DNA of 64,000 nucleotides from Spirochaetia bacterium (GTDB taxonomy: Bacteria; Spirochaetota; Leptospiria; Leptospirales; Leptonemataceae). The notes beneath the pieces were generated by a model that saw only the letters and a program-made list of their open reading frames with translations, searched no databases and was not told the origin of the DNA. The position numbers were made by a program, and so were the translations under genes. Below, piece after piece: positions 25,987-33,770 of this stretch; the stretch's first letter is position 1; the number at the start of each line of letters is the position of its first letter. The stretch spans positions 1-64,000 of the forward strand of contig JAIOPQ010000096.1 in assembly GCA_021413825.1 (NCBI GenBank). The letters are read 5' to 3'.

Positions 25987-27966
25987 ATGGCTGCCGCAAT
26001 CAGGCATAGTTTTCCAGCATTCTGCATCCTGGCGTTTACAGCACTTTCGGCGCTTCCGGCTCAGTCTCTAGATCATCAGCCGGTTGAAGTTGGATCGCTG
26101 GTCGGGTCCCTGGCCGTATCCAGGAATATGGAGATCTTACAAACCGAGGGCAAAACCCTTGAACTTGGCCAGGCGCAGAAACCCGAAAGCGTATCGTCGC
26201 AGCTTGCCTGGAGGACGGCTCTGGGCCCATTTGAGGCGTTTGGTTTTACAGAAACAGAAGTCTGGGCTCGCTTCAGTCTAAAGAACTCAAGCGGCATTAG
26301 TGTAAGCAGAGTACTGGAGCTCCGCAGTCCGCGCCTTGACCGTGTAGACCTGTATCAGTTACGCTCGGGCAAAATCGAGCATGCTGTTGGTGGGGATACG
26401 GTGACTTCAGATGGAAGTCTGGACGCAGAGCGTAATCCTGCATTCCGCATAACGTTACAACCCGGGGAAACAGTTCCGGTCTATTTACGCCTCTCCAGCC
26501 AGGATCCCCTGGAGGCTGCGCCTTTCTTGATGGATGAGCTCACGTTTCATCAAACTGCGTTCAGGGAAACGTTACTCCTTGGCATCTATTTTGGTTTGCT
26601 CGTCTTGATGTGTCTTGCCAATACTTTTCTATTCGTGGCCAGTCGCGATACAACTTTCATCCTGTACTCTTCTTATCTCGCCAGCGTCACCATGGTAGCC
26701 AGCGGAACCAGCGGAGTACTCTGGTCATTTACACATCTCTCCTGGCTCGTGCATCAACTTACGCTGTTTGTAAGTTTCATAACATCTATATTGATCCTTT
26801 CGTTTACCCGCCACTTCCTCCGCACGGCTGCGAGGATGCCGCGAGCCGATATGGTGCTCAAGGCTGGGCTCATTTCCTGTGCCATTGGACCCGTTCTGTT
26901 CTTCACAATTGGTTACCGGTTCGCTCTGATCTACATTCACATTCAATCTGCAATTCTTGCCCTTTTCCTGCTCCTGCTGGGTGGGCTTGCGATCAGACAA
27001 AATTTGGAACAATCCCGCCTGTTCTTTGTGGGATGGATTGCTCTGTATGGATTTCTGATTTTAGAAGCGCTTGCGCGCGCGCTCATAATTCCAAACAATC
27101 AAATTACAAATAATGGCTTTATGATTGGCGTTGTGCTTGAGGCATTGATATTTTCAACAGCGCTGGGCCTTCGGATGCGCACGCTTGTAGCAACGCGCGA
27201 AAGTGAACATATCCGAATGCAGCTAATGGATCAAGAAATGGATCTTGCAAGGCGCAGTCAAGAGGCACTATTGCCCCGGGCAGAACCTACATTGCCCGGC
27301 CTTTCAGTGCATGCACGCTATATTCCGTTTCTAGCAGTGAGTGGCGATTTCTATGCGTATCATGAAATCAATTCAAACAGGCTTGGGGTTCTGGTGGCAG
27401 ACGTTTCAGGTCATGGCTTGTCTGCGGCTCTTGATTCTTCCGTTGTGCGCATTGCATTTCACCAGGCAGTAAGTTCATTTGTTGAGCCAGCAGACGTGTT
27501 ACGCTCGATGAACGAATTCTTGCATTCATATGTTGACTATCGCTATGTGAGCGCCATATACACTGTCTTTGATGTAGAAAACTCGAGGCTAGAAACGTCC
27601 TCCGCTGGACATCCACCTTTGATCATAAGTCGCGCCGGCTCCGTTGTCAAGACCCTGTCGACAGAGGGTCCTTTGCTTGGGCTAACAGACGTTCCCAATT
27701 TCGAACAGATTGCATTTGATCTAACTCCAGGCGATCGTATTATTCTTTATACTGACGGCCTTTACGAGCGACTTATCACAGATCATCCTGAAATGGATCA
27801 TCAGGTTCTGATTGATGCCTTTGCCAGGATTTCCGCAGGCCCGGCAGAGACGCTTGCAGAGCGCATCATGGCTCGGATTGCAACAATTCGTTCCGGACTT
27901 CCTTCAGACGACATTACTCTGGTGGTCGTGGATTTTGAAGGGAGCAAGACTGCCGTAACAAGGTAA
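25987..27966 (+). CDS. 7TMR-DISM sensor SpoIIE/PP2C phosphatase
   Basis: A 659-residue membrane phosphatase. After the signal peptide, residues about 35-185 match the 7TMR-DISM extracellular sugar-binding-like domain (WARFSLKN, then LRSPRLDRVDLYQL and PVYLRLSSQ). Seven membrane helices span about 195-395, a short coiled linker follows, and the C-terminal SpoIIE-type PP2C domain (about 430-655) has VLVADVSGHGLSAAL, PGDRIILYTDGLYE and SDDITLVVVDF with its metal-binding Asp residues. It would dephosphorylate a Ser/Thr-phosphorylated STAS antagonist in response to an extracellular cue. Probably co-transcribed with the receiver/STAS-like gene just upstream. Confidence 0.9.
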   Translation: MAAAIRHSFPAFCILAFTALSALPAQSLDHQPVEVGSLVGSLAVSRNMEILQTEGKTLELGQAQKPESVSSQLAWRTALGPFEAFGFTETEVWARFSLKNSSGISVSRVLELRSPRLDRVDLYQLRSGKIEHAVGGDTVTSDGSLDAERNPAFRITLQPGETVPVYLRLSSQDPLEAAPFLMDELTFHQTAFRETLLLGIYFGLLVLMCLANTFLFVASRDTTFILYSSYLASVTMVASGTSGVLWSFTHLSWLVHQLTLFVSFITSILILSFTRHFLRTAARMPRADMVLKAGLISCAIGPVLFFTIGYRFALIYIHIQSAILALFLLLLGGLAIRQNLEQSRLFFVGWIALYGFLILEALARALIIPNNQITNNGFMIGVVLEALIFSTALGLRMRTLVATRESEHIRMQLMDQEMDLARRSQEALLPRAEPTLPGLSVHARYIPFLAVSGDFYAYHEINSNRLGVLVADVSGHGLSAALDSSVVRIAFHQAVSSFVEPADVLRSMNEFLHSYVDYRYVSAIYTVFDVENSRLETSSAGHPPLIISRAGSVVKTLSTEGPLLGLTDVPNFEQIAFDLTPGDRIILYTDGLYERLITDHPEMDHQVLIDAFARISAGPAETLAERIMARIATIRSGLPSDDITLVVVDFEGSKTAVTR

Positions 27967-27984
27967 GCCCAGCGTCGGCCGCGC

Positions 27985-28371
27985 TCAATGGCGATTATCA
28001 ATGGCGAATACGTCGATTGCATAGGCTATCCCAGCGCCAAGGGTGTAGGCCAGAAGATCCAACGGATCAAATACTGAACCTAAAGTGAGCTGGGCCAGTT
28101 TATTTCCGGACAGGCCCAGCAAATGAACGAGCTTCAAGTATTGTAGCCCTTCAATAGCGAAAGCGAATAGTAGAACACCTATTGCAAGCCTTTTGGGCGT
28201 AAAAGCCCGGACGGCTTTAATCAAACAATAAAGCAAGACTACGATCAGGCAATCACCCAGGAACCCTCGGATAAAGGGATAGGGACTGAAGACCAGGACA
28301 ATTGCAACGCATAGCCCCAGACAGATCCCGGCGATTACAATATAAGGGCGCCGCCTAACGTCATATTTCAA
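27985..28371 (-). CDS. DUF2809 family membrane protein
   Basis: A 128-residue protein with four membrane helices. The pattern FIRGFLGDCLIVVLLYCLIKA, LLFAFAIEGLQYL and SVFDPLDLLAYTLGAGIAYAID matches the DUF2809 family (conserved E-Q pair in helix 3, FDPLDLxAY before helix 4). No function is established for the family. Convergent with the SpoIIE phosphatase gene, 18 bases apart. Confidence 0.75.
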   Translation of the reverse strand: MKYDVRRRPYIVIAGICLGLCVAIVLVFSPYPFIRGFLGDCLIVVLLYCLIKAVRAFTPKRLAIGVLLFAFAIEGLQYLKLVHLLGLSGNKLAQLTLGSVFDPLDLLAYTLGAGIAYAIDVFAIDNRH

Positions 28372-28535
28372 GGATTCCCGCCGGAGACACCGCTGCCATT
28401 CTTGTAACGCGCAATCAAAACGAATCGCTCCGGATTCATCTGCGCCTTAGCTTTTCATTCTGCATTCACTCCAAACGCATTTGTCGCTTTCCACGTCAAA
28501 TCGGATATGTTTTTACAGTTGACCACGGGATTTAC

Positions 28536-29726
28536 ATGGCTTCGAATGAGAGCGTGCGCATCTGGTTTCTCCTCCTTTCCTGCATTTCCTTTGTATTCTC
28601 GATTGAGGGAAGCCCATATCAAGCGGCTCTGCAGGAGTACAAGCCTTCAATCCCTGAAAAAGAGGTGCGAGCCCTCTGGATTACCCGGGCATCCCTTCAA
28701 ACAGCAAAGTCAATCCGCGCCGTAATCGAATCCATGCGACGCAATAACCTGAATACTGCTATGGTTCAGGTGCGCGGCCGTGGGGAGTCCTATTATGTTT
28801 CCGATTTCGTTCCGCGTGCACGCGGGCTTGAAGGAGGCCTTGATCCGCTGGCAGAGTTTATGAAGGTCGCAAAGCCGTACGGAATTTCTGTTCACGCATG
28901 GGTGAATGTATTTCTGGCGGCTGATAGAGAAACAATTCGGACGGCCCCCCGCGAGCATTTAATCTACACGCATAGAGACTGGTTTTTGCGTGATCGAACT
29001 GGTCGTTCAATGCTTGAGTATTCCGGGGCCGAGCTCATCCGTGCAGATATTGAGGGCGGGTTTCTTGATCCGTCCAATGAAGCTGTTCGGCAGTACAATG
29101 TTCGTGTTGTTGGCGAAATACTCAGCCGTTATGCGGTCAATGGAATTCATCTGGACTATATACGTTATCCATCTTCTCAGGCGGGCACGGTATACGACTT
29201 TGGTATGCCCCTATCGAATCCCAGGACACAGAAAGATTTTGTCTACGAGATGCAAACAACGCGCAAGTCCAGGCGTGACTATATTACTCAGATGGTTGCA
29301 GAGATTCGTTCAGAAGTGCGCAGGAAGAATCCGGATGTGATTCTCTCGGCCGCAGTCTGGCCCAACAAACAAAAGATTGAAGAGCGCGTATTTCAGATGT
29401 GGCCAGAGTGGCTGTCGCGTGGACTGATTGATTACGCATTTCTAATGTCTTACTATGACACGGTCCAGCGATTTGATGAACGTATTACCCCATTCTTTGA
29501 TCCACGGATAAATTCAAGAATGATCCTGGGTGTTGGTCTGTACAGAAATCCATCACCCACCGTGACTTTGCATCAGCTCAAGACTTCCAGAGCAATTGGT
29601 TCTGCTGGTATTTGCTATTTTCAGGCCAACTGGTTTCTTTCAAAAGACGCCAGTGAGAAGGAGAAGCGGCATCAAATGCCCGTGATGTTTGGTTCGTGGC
29701 GCGAGGCAGGACTGGCTCCCAAATAG
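28536..29726 (+). CDS. GHL10/DUF187 glycosyl-hydrolase-like exported protein
   Basis: A 396-residue protein with a signal peptide; a GTG at 28554 giving MRIWFLLLSCISFVFS is a plausible alternative start. The remainder is a TIM-barrel-like domain of the glycosyl-hydrolase-like 10 (DUF187) family: EVRALWITRASL near 42, MRRNNLNTAMVQVRGRGESYY near 68-88, LDPLAEFMKVAKPYGISVHAWVN near 102-124, FLDPSNEAVRQYNVRVV near 176, and GIHLDYIRYPSS near 202-213, whose Asp and Arg are family hallmarks. It probably cleaves peptidoglycan or a polysaccharide; the substrate is not known. Confidence 0.85.
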   Translation: MASNESVRIWFLLLSCISFVFSIEGSPYQAALQEYKPSIPEKEVRALWITRASLQTAKSIRAVIESMRRNNLNTAMVQVRGRGESYYVSDFVPRARGLEGGLDPLAEFMKVAKPYGISVHAWVNVFLAADRETIRTAPREHLIYTHRDWFLRDRTGRSMLEYSGAELIRADIEGGFLDPSNEAVRQYNVRVVGEILSRYAVNGIHLDYIRYPSSQAGTVYDFGMPLSNPRTQKDFVYEMQTTRKSRRDYITQMVAEIRSEVRRKNPDVILSAAVWPNKQKIEERVFQMWPEWLSRGLIDYAFLMSYYDTVQRFDERITPFFDPRINSRMILGVGLYRNPSPTVTLHQLKTSRAIGSAGICYFQANWFLSKDASEKEKRHQMPVMFGSWREAGLAPK

Positions 29727-29771
29727 CGTTTATCCTTGCCTCAATTAGTAGTTCCAGGTTAATTTGAGTTT

Positions 29772-29924
29772 GTGCTTGAGTTCATACTTCGACTACTGCA
29801 TTTTGAGAGTCCCGGCCAAAACAGGTCCACAGCCGGGAGTAAATATGCACGGGATCGATTTCGAATCACCCTTGTGATTGCGTTCATCTTTATTCTTTTC
29901 TGGGTATGGGTAATTTTTCTTTAG
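29772..29924 (+). CDS. possible 50-residue tail-anchored small protein
   Basis: A short frame from GTG at 29772 to TAG at 29922. It encodes a polar, Arg-rich N-terminal half and a single C-terminal membrane helix (ITLVIAFIFILFWVWVIF) ending right after the helix, the layout of small tail-anchored membrane proteins. There is no clear ribosome site, and the surrounding 29727-30032 gap otherwise shows only the hairpin at 29990. A competing minus-strand frame at 29793-30002 looks less protein-like. Weak call based on the hydrophobic pattern alone. Confidence 0.25.
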   Translation: MLEFILRLLHFESPGQNRSTAGSKYARDRFRITLVIAFIFILFWVWVIFL

Positions 29925-29989
29925 CGGATTTGGTCGCCGTCTAACTTTGCTGATAGGTTTCAGTTTGTGTAAAAGGTGGGACGGAAAGG

Positions 29990-30020
29990 ATCCTTTGAGC
30001 ACGCGACGTACTCAAAGGAT
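29990..30020 (-). terminator. hairpin 3' of the TRL-like gene
   Basis: Perfect 10-bp inverted repeat ATCCTTTGAG / CTCAAAGGAT with an 11-base loop, 13 bases beyond the stop of the minus-strand TRL-like gene. On the minus strand it is followed by CCTTTCC rather than a clean U-run, so it is a weak intrinsic terminator or an mRNA 3'-end hairpin. Confidence 0.5.
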
Positions 30021-30032
30021 TGTTGAAAACGA

Positions 30033-30353
30033 TTAGTCACCAACTACAACAGTGCAAAGGTTCGCATAGAGTCCGAGCACGCTAAATGTATGAACGCTAA
30101 CGCCTTTGATGGTTTTAATTCCAGCGTCTTCAGCAAGTGAAGTCACATCTTTTCCACCGACACCAATGAGGCCAAGAATGCTATGAGCACAGCCTTCGCT
30201 GGTTTTGCTTCCTCTACCATCACCATTGCCGGAGAGGCCGGTTTTAGTTGAAGAGAAGAGACTGCCATTTGGTCCGAAACCAGGTGTTGCGCAGCTGATG
30301 CAAAGTGCCGCAGTGAATGCCAGCAATACCATTAGATTTTTCAATTTTCCCAT
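30033..30353 (-). CDS. TRL-like family lipoprotein
   Basis: A 106-residue lipoprotein: signal peptide with lipobox CISC (Cys21), then the TRL-like fold signature of a Gly-rich turn region, GCAHSILGLIGVGGKDVTSLAEDAGIKTIKGVSVHTFSVLGLYANLCTVVVG in outline (GC.HS.LGL; AGI..I..V.....VLG.Y...C..V.G). This small family is common in Leptospira and other proteobacterial or spirochaetal envelopes; role unknown. AAAGGAG sits just before the ATG. Divergent from the HAB-mutase-like gene. Confidence 0.75.
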   Translation of the reverse strand: MGKLKNLMVLLAFTAALCISCATPGFGPNGSLFSSTKTGLSGNGDGRGSKTSEGCAHSILGLIGVGGKDVTSLAEDAGIKTIKGVSVHTFSVLGLYANLCTVVVGD

Positions 30354-30566
30354 GAAATACTCCTTTGTATTTTATGGAATGAGGCAAGCTAAGAGGGCAG
30401 GAAAAGCAAGCAGAAATCGCGATGTTCCTAAATACGTTAGTCGAAATTGCAAATTTTTTCCGCTTGAGCCTATCTGGATACCGCGTTGAGGGTATGTTTT
30501 GCATGGGCCATTTGGCCGATGTGCGATGGTGCAGGCTGCACTACAATCAGGACAACTGGAGTAATA

Positions 30567-30866
30567 ATGGAAAATACTAAACGATTACTTTTGAAAACGG
30601 GTTCCCTTTTGCTTTTCCTGGGAATGGCAACCGGCGGCTTTGTTGCCGCCGCGATGACGGGCAAGGTTAGTGCAGATGGGAGTATGGCCCTCGCCTCGCA
30701 CTTGAATGCGCTTCTGGGCGCATGTATGATCTTTGGTCTTGCACTTTGCTTGCCATATCTAAAGTATGATTTAACGGGACAAAGACGAATCGCCTGGCTA
30801 ATCATTGTTGCTAATTATGCTAACTGGTTGTTTATCGGGTTTCGCAAAGGTGGAGGACAATCATGA
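30567..30866 (+). CDS. HAB-mutase-like membrane protein, half-length
   Basis: A 99-residue protein with three membrane helices. The sequence LLLKTGSLLLFLGMATGGFV, ASHLNALLGACMIFGLAL and WLIIVANYANWLFIGF resembles the N-terminal two-thirds of hydroxylaminobenzene mutase-type proteins (LsaHle...nG, then ANWL), which are about 135-160 residues; the C-terminal part is absent. The start ATG at 30567 follows GGAG. Its end overlaps the next gene start (ATGA), so loss of the C-terminus may be old and the protein still functional. Substrate not known. Confidence 0.6.
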   Translation: MENTKRLLLKTGSLLLFLGMATGGFVAAAMTGKVSADGSMALASHLNALLGACMIFGLALCLPYLKYDLTGQRRIAWLIIVANYANWLFIGFRKGGGQS

Positions 30867-31630
30867 AAGCCAGGCTCAATGTTAAACTCCGAACACTATC
30901 GATAGTCGCATCCATTCTGGCTGTTGCGTCCTGTAGTTCTGCGCTACGGAAAGATTCATTTGCAACGATTCAGGTCTACCGCATTGATACAGGAATGGCC
31001 AATGTCTATTTGATCAAAGGCGAAAAGCTCATCATGGTCGACACAAGCATCCCCGGAAAGCAAGAGTTTGTGGTTCAAAAGATTCAAGAGCTGGGTTTCA
31101 AGCCAGAAGATATAGCGTTGATAATTGTCACGCACGGCCACGGTGACCATGCAGGAAGCGCTAAGGCGTTCCAGGAAAAATACCACATTCCGATTGCCGG
31201 AGGGCAAGGCGACCTGGACAAGTTCTCGTCGGGGAAAACCGATTTGGGAAAAGCCGTAAGCATTGGTGTGATGGCGCGTTTGATTCGTGGTATGTCGGAC
31301 AAACCGTATCCTGCGTTTACGCCGGATATCGTTGTAAACAAAGAAATGCCCCTTTCAAAATATGGATTTGAAAACGGAAGTATTTTGCCGTTAGCCGGCC
31401 ATACACCTGGATCGCTCGTTGTAAAAATCGGCGATGTAGCATTTGTAGGAGATTTGATTCGCGGGGGTGTTGTGCTAAATAGTTCACCTACTGAACATTT
31501 CTATCACGAGAACCGCGAAATGGCCAAAGAGAAGCTGAAAGCATTTATGCAAACTGGTGTGCGCACGTTTTATCCGGGACATTTTGGTCCGCTCAGTGCG
31601 ACGGACGTTGAATCATATCTGAGCGATTGA
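30863..31630 (+). CDS. metallo-beta-lactamase-fold hydrolase lipoprotein
   Basis: A 255-residue protein with a signal peptide and lipobox VASC (Cys24), so probably an envelope lipoprotein. The MBL fold is complete: the metal motif THGHGDHAG (about 90-98), the later His in PLAGHTPGS (about 179), Asp in FVGDLIRGG near 196 and the final His in FYPGHFGP near 235. It hydrolyses an unknown substrate, possibly a lactone, thioester or phosphodiester. Translationally coupled to the HAB-mutase-like membrane protein. Confidence 0.88.
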   Translation: MKARLNVKLRTLSIVASILAVASCSSALRKDSFATIQVYRIDTGMANVYLIKGEKLIMVDTSIPGKQEFVVQKIQELGFKPEDIALIIVTHGHGDHAGSAKAFQEKYHIPIAGGQGDLDKFSSGKTDLGKAVSIGVMARLIRGMSDKPYPAFTPDIVVNKEMPLSKYGFENGSILPLAGHTPGSLVVKIGDVAFVGDLIRGGVVLNSSPTEHFYHENREMAKEKLKAFMQTGVRTFYPGHFGPLSATDVESYLSD

Positions 31631-31706
31631 TCGCGCGATTAGTACACGAATAGCTCTACAAACGGCCCCGGTGGATGTTGCAGGTGGGGTCCGTACTAGC
31701 CGGGCC

Positions 31707-31723
31707 ACATAATATTATTATGT
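31707..31723. promoter_or_regulatory. 8-1-8 palindrome upstream of rpmG block
   Basis: ACATAATA-T-TATTATGT, a perfect inverted repeat with 8-base arms around one central base, in the 217-base gap between the MBL gene and rpmG. AT-rich 7-1-7 style palindromes of this kind resemble Fur-family (Fur, PerR, Zur) operators, but the half-site does not match one consensus. The rest of the gap holds a GC-rich imperfect repeat (31665-31706) and a TTGACG hexamer at 31811 without a convincing -10. Confidence 0.4.
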
Positions 31724-31847
31724 CTCATTGTGGACGGGGGCAGCATTTGAGCAGCCCGGCCGATCGCAGGCTGACGTCCCACTCCAACGCCCCGTTCCTT
31801 CGCCTTTTCCTTGACGCTCGTTTGTCAGGCTGGATTTTGCCCTTACC

Positions 31848-32006
31848 ATGAGAGAAATTATCAAATTAGAATCCACTGCGGGCACCGGATTCTTCTATAC
31901 TACCACCCGTAACAAAAAAGCCAACCAGGGCAAGCTTGAGATCACCAAGTTTGATCCAAAAGCACGTAAGCACGTGAAATTCGTAGAGAAGAAGCTCAGC
32001 AAATAA
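31848..32006 (+). CDS. rpmG: 50S ribosomal protein L33
   Basis: A 52-residue protein, [20 protein letters not shown] followed by [19 protein letters not shown] and a basic end KKLSK. This is L33 (pattern I.L.sta.tg.fY.t.kNk....kLe..KydP..rkhv...E.K). The paired Cys-x2-Cys zinc ligands of C+ forms are absent, so this is a zinc-independent C-minus L33. It overlaps the presumed start of ispE by four bases (ATAA). Confidence 0.93.
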   Translation: MREIIKLESTAGTGFFYTTTRNKKANQGKLEITKFDPKARKHVKFVEKKLSK

Positions 32007-32902
32007 GCACCTTCCACCTCGAAAGTCCGGCCAAGATCAACGTCGGTCTGCGTGTACTCAGCCGCAGAATCGACGGCTATCACGAACTAGAAAGTATTTT
32101 TGTACCAATCTCTTTTGGCGACTCGCTTGAAATCAGTGAGACACCTGCAAGCGAGTTTGGCTTTACGCTTACGACTGAAAATCTACTCACCGGTCCGGCA
32201 CGCGATGCATTTGAATCTGCAAGTGAACGGGGCGATATCACATGCAATACAGTTTCCAAGGCGCTTGCCTATCTCAAGGCCTCGCCAGGCGCCGGGCTTC
32301 CACCCATTCAACTGAACGTTCACTTAAAAAAGCGAGTGCCTGCGGGTGCGGGTCTGGGTGGGGGCAGCTCAAATGCCGGGATCGTTCTGAGATTTTTACG
32401 CGAGCGCGGTGCAAAGCCTGAGTCAGTCCGAATCGCGGCGATCCGTGCTGGAGCCGATGTGCCTTTCTTTCTGGAAAATCATGCAGCGCTTGCTACAGGT
32501 GTAGGCGAGCATCTTACAGCGATTGAATTTCCGCATGGCCATGGCGTGCTATGTCTCCCTGACGTATTTATTTCAACTCCTGAAGCATACAGAGGCCTGA
32601 AAAGGCCTTTACAGGGGGGGCCGATTTCAGATTCTCGGACATCGTTTGAAGGGTGGCAGGAATGGGCGCGTTCCCTGTGGACGAGTGCTGATTTCATGCG
32701 CAACGACTTCGAAGAGGTGGCGTTTCGGGCCCATCCTGAGCTTGCATCCGTAAAGCAGGCATTTCAGGAATTGGGAGCGTTAGCGTCGCTGACAGGTTCA
32801 GGGTCGGCCCTTTATGGGATTCTTCCTGGTCCGGCAGACAACCTCTTGCAGAAGATGATAGAGCGTTTCCCGCACTATCGTTTCGAGCCCTTTCATTTTT
32901 AA
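32003..32902 (+). CDS. ispE: 4-diphosphocytidyl-2-C-methyl-D-erythritol kinase IspE
   Basis: GHMP kinase of the non-mevalonate isoprenoid pathway. The N-terminal [24 protein letters not shown] motif region (about 5-28), the ATP-binding [15 protein letters not shown] (about 113-127), GADVPFF near 153 and the C-terminal [11 protein letters not shown] near 265 are all intact, giving about 299 residues. No ATG, GTG or TTG occurs in frame before the conserved N-terminus; the first conventional one (GTG at 32336) would delete a third of the enzyme. The best site is ATA at 32003, overlapping the rpmG stop as ATAA, like the ATGA couplings elsewhere in this window. ATT at 31979 is a further option. 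Confidence 0.88.
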   Translation: MSTFHLESPAKINVGLRVLSRRIDGYHELESIFVPISFGDSLEISETPASEFGFTLTTENLLTGPARDAFESASERGDITCNTVSKALAYLKASPGAGLPPIQLNVHLKKRVPAGAGLGGGSSNAGIVLRFLRERGAKPESVRIAAIRAGADVPFFLENHAALATGVGEHLTAIEFPHGHGVLCLPDVFISTPEAYRGLKRPLQGGPISDSRTSFEGWQEWARSLWTSADFMRNDFEEVAFRAHPELASVKQAFQELGALASLTGSGSALYGILPGPADNLLQKMIERFPHYRFEPFHF

Positions 32903-32903
32903 T

Positions 32904-32975
32904 TGGGGCGTCGCCAAGCGGTAAGGCACCTGGTTTTGGTCCAGGCATACGGAGGTTCGATCCCTCCCGCCCCAG
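32904..32975 (+). tRNA. tRNA-Gln (anticodon TTG)
   Basis: A 72-base cloverleaf: acceptor TGGGGCG / CGCCCCA with discriminator G, anticodon stem CCTGG / CCAGG enclosing loop TTTTGGT with anticodon TTG, and a T-arm GGAGG TTCGATC CCTCC. CCA is not encoded. It begins with only one base between it and the ispE stop codon and lies inside the rpmG-ftsH block, so it must be processed out of a long mRNA or have its own promoter within ispE. Confidence 0.95.
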
Positions 32976-33014
32976 CATTTAGTAAGCGCAGTCAGAGCGA
33001 CTGCAGGGGTAGGC

Positions 33015-33770
33015 GTGAGCGAGAAAGTAGCAGTGGTTCTGGCGGCCGGCAAAGGCACCAGAATGAAATCAGATCTGCCCAAGGTTGCCGTACCCGTGCT
33101 CGGGAAGGCCATGCTGCTGTACGTACTCGATCATCTACGCGACAGCGGATTTAAACGGATCATTCTAATCGTTGGATATGGCCGCGAAGTCGTAGAACAA
33201 CTGGTCAAAGACAGAACGGATCTTCAAATCGAATTTGCACTTCAAGCCGAACAGAAAGGCACAGCGCATGCATTTCTCTGTGCTGAGCCGGCGCTTAAAG
33301 ATTTTACCGGAACCGTAATGGTTACCTGTGGTGACATGCCGCTCATTCGCTCTACAACGTTTGGTAGCCTACTCGCGCAACATGCAGCAGAAAAGAATTC
33401 AGCCACCGTGCTTTCAGCCGTTCTGGAAAATCCTAAAGGATACGGCAGACTTGTTCGCAGTCCAGATGGTCAACTTCTCAAAATCGTAGAAGAGAAAGAC
33501 GCAGATGAAGAAACAAAGAAAATCCGCGAAACAAATTCAGGCACTTACATCTTTGAAGCACCAGGAATCTTTGAAGTACTCAAAGCAATCGATACAAACA
33601 ATAAACAAAACGAATACTATCTGCCCGATGCAGTAAAAATCCTCGGTGCGAAGGGTCAAAGGGTGGGCGTATGCTTTACGCAGGACGCGGACGAGGCGCT
33701 AGGCGCCAACACTCCCGAGGACATAGCGAATCTGGAATCGAAAGTGAAGTCGAGGCTAGCGGTAGCATGA
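33015..33770 (+). CDS. glmU: GlmU-type uridylyltransferase, N-terminal domain only
   Basis: A 251-residue NTP-transferase corresponding to the pyrophosphorylase half of GlmU, which makes UDP-GlcNAc from GlcNAc-1-P and UTP. The signature [20 protein letters not shown] (about 7-26), [11 protein letters not shown] near 77, TCGDMPLIR near 101-109 and the EEKDA/NSGTYIF region near 155-177 are present. The left-handed beta-helix acetyltransferase domain (about 200 residues) is missing, so a separate acetyltransferase is needed, or another sugar is used. Start GTG at 33015 after GGGGTAGGC. The stop overlaps the prs start (ATGA). Confidence 0.85.
   Translation: MSEKVAVVLAAGKGTRMKSDLPKVAVPVLGKAMLLYVLDHLRDSGFKRIILIVGYGREVVEQLVKDRTDLQIEFALQAEQKGTAHAFLCAEPALKDFTGTVMVTCGDMPLIRSTTFGSLLAQHAAEKNSATVLSAVLENPKGYGRLVRSPDGQLLKIVEEKDADEETKKIRETNSGTYIFEAPGIFEVLKAIDTNNKQNEYYLPDAVKILGAKGQRVGVCFTQDADEALGANTPEDIANLESKVKSRLAVA

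Noticed and set aside
29793-30002. 69-residue minus-strand frame in the gap after the GHL10 gene
   Set aside because: Lys/Pro-rich, no ribosome site, and it overlaps the hairpin of the TRL-like gene.
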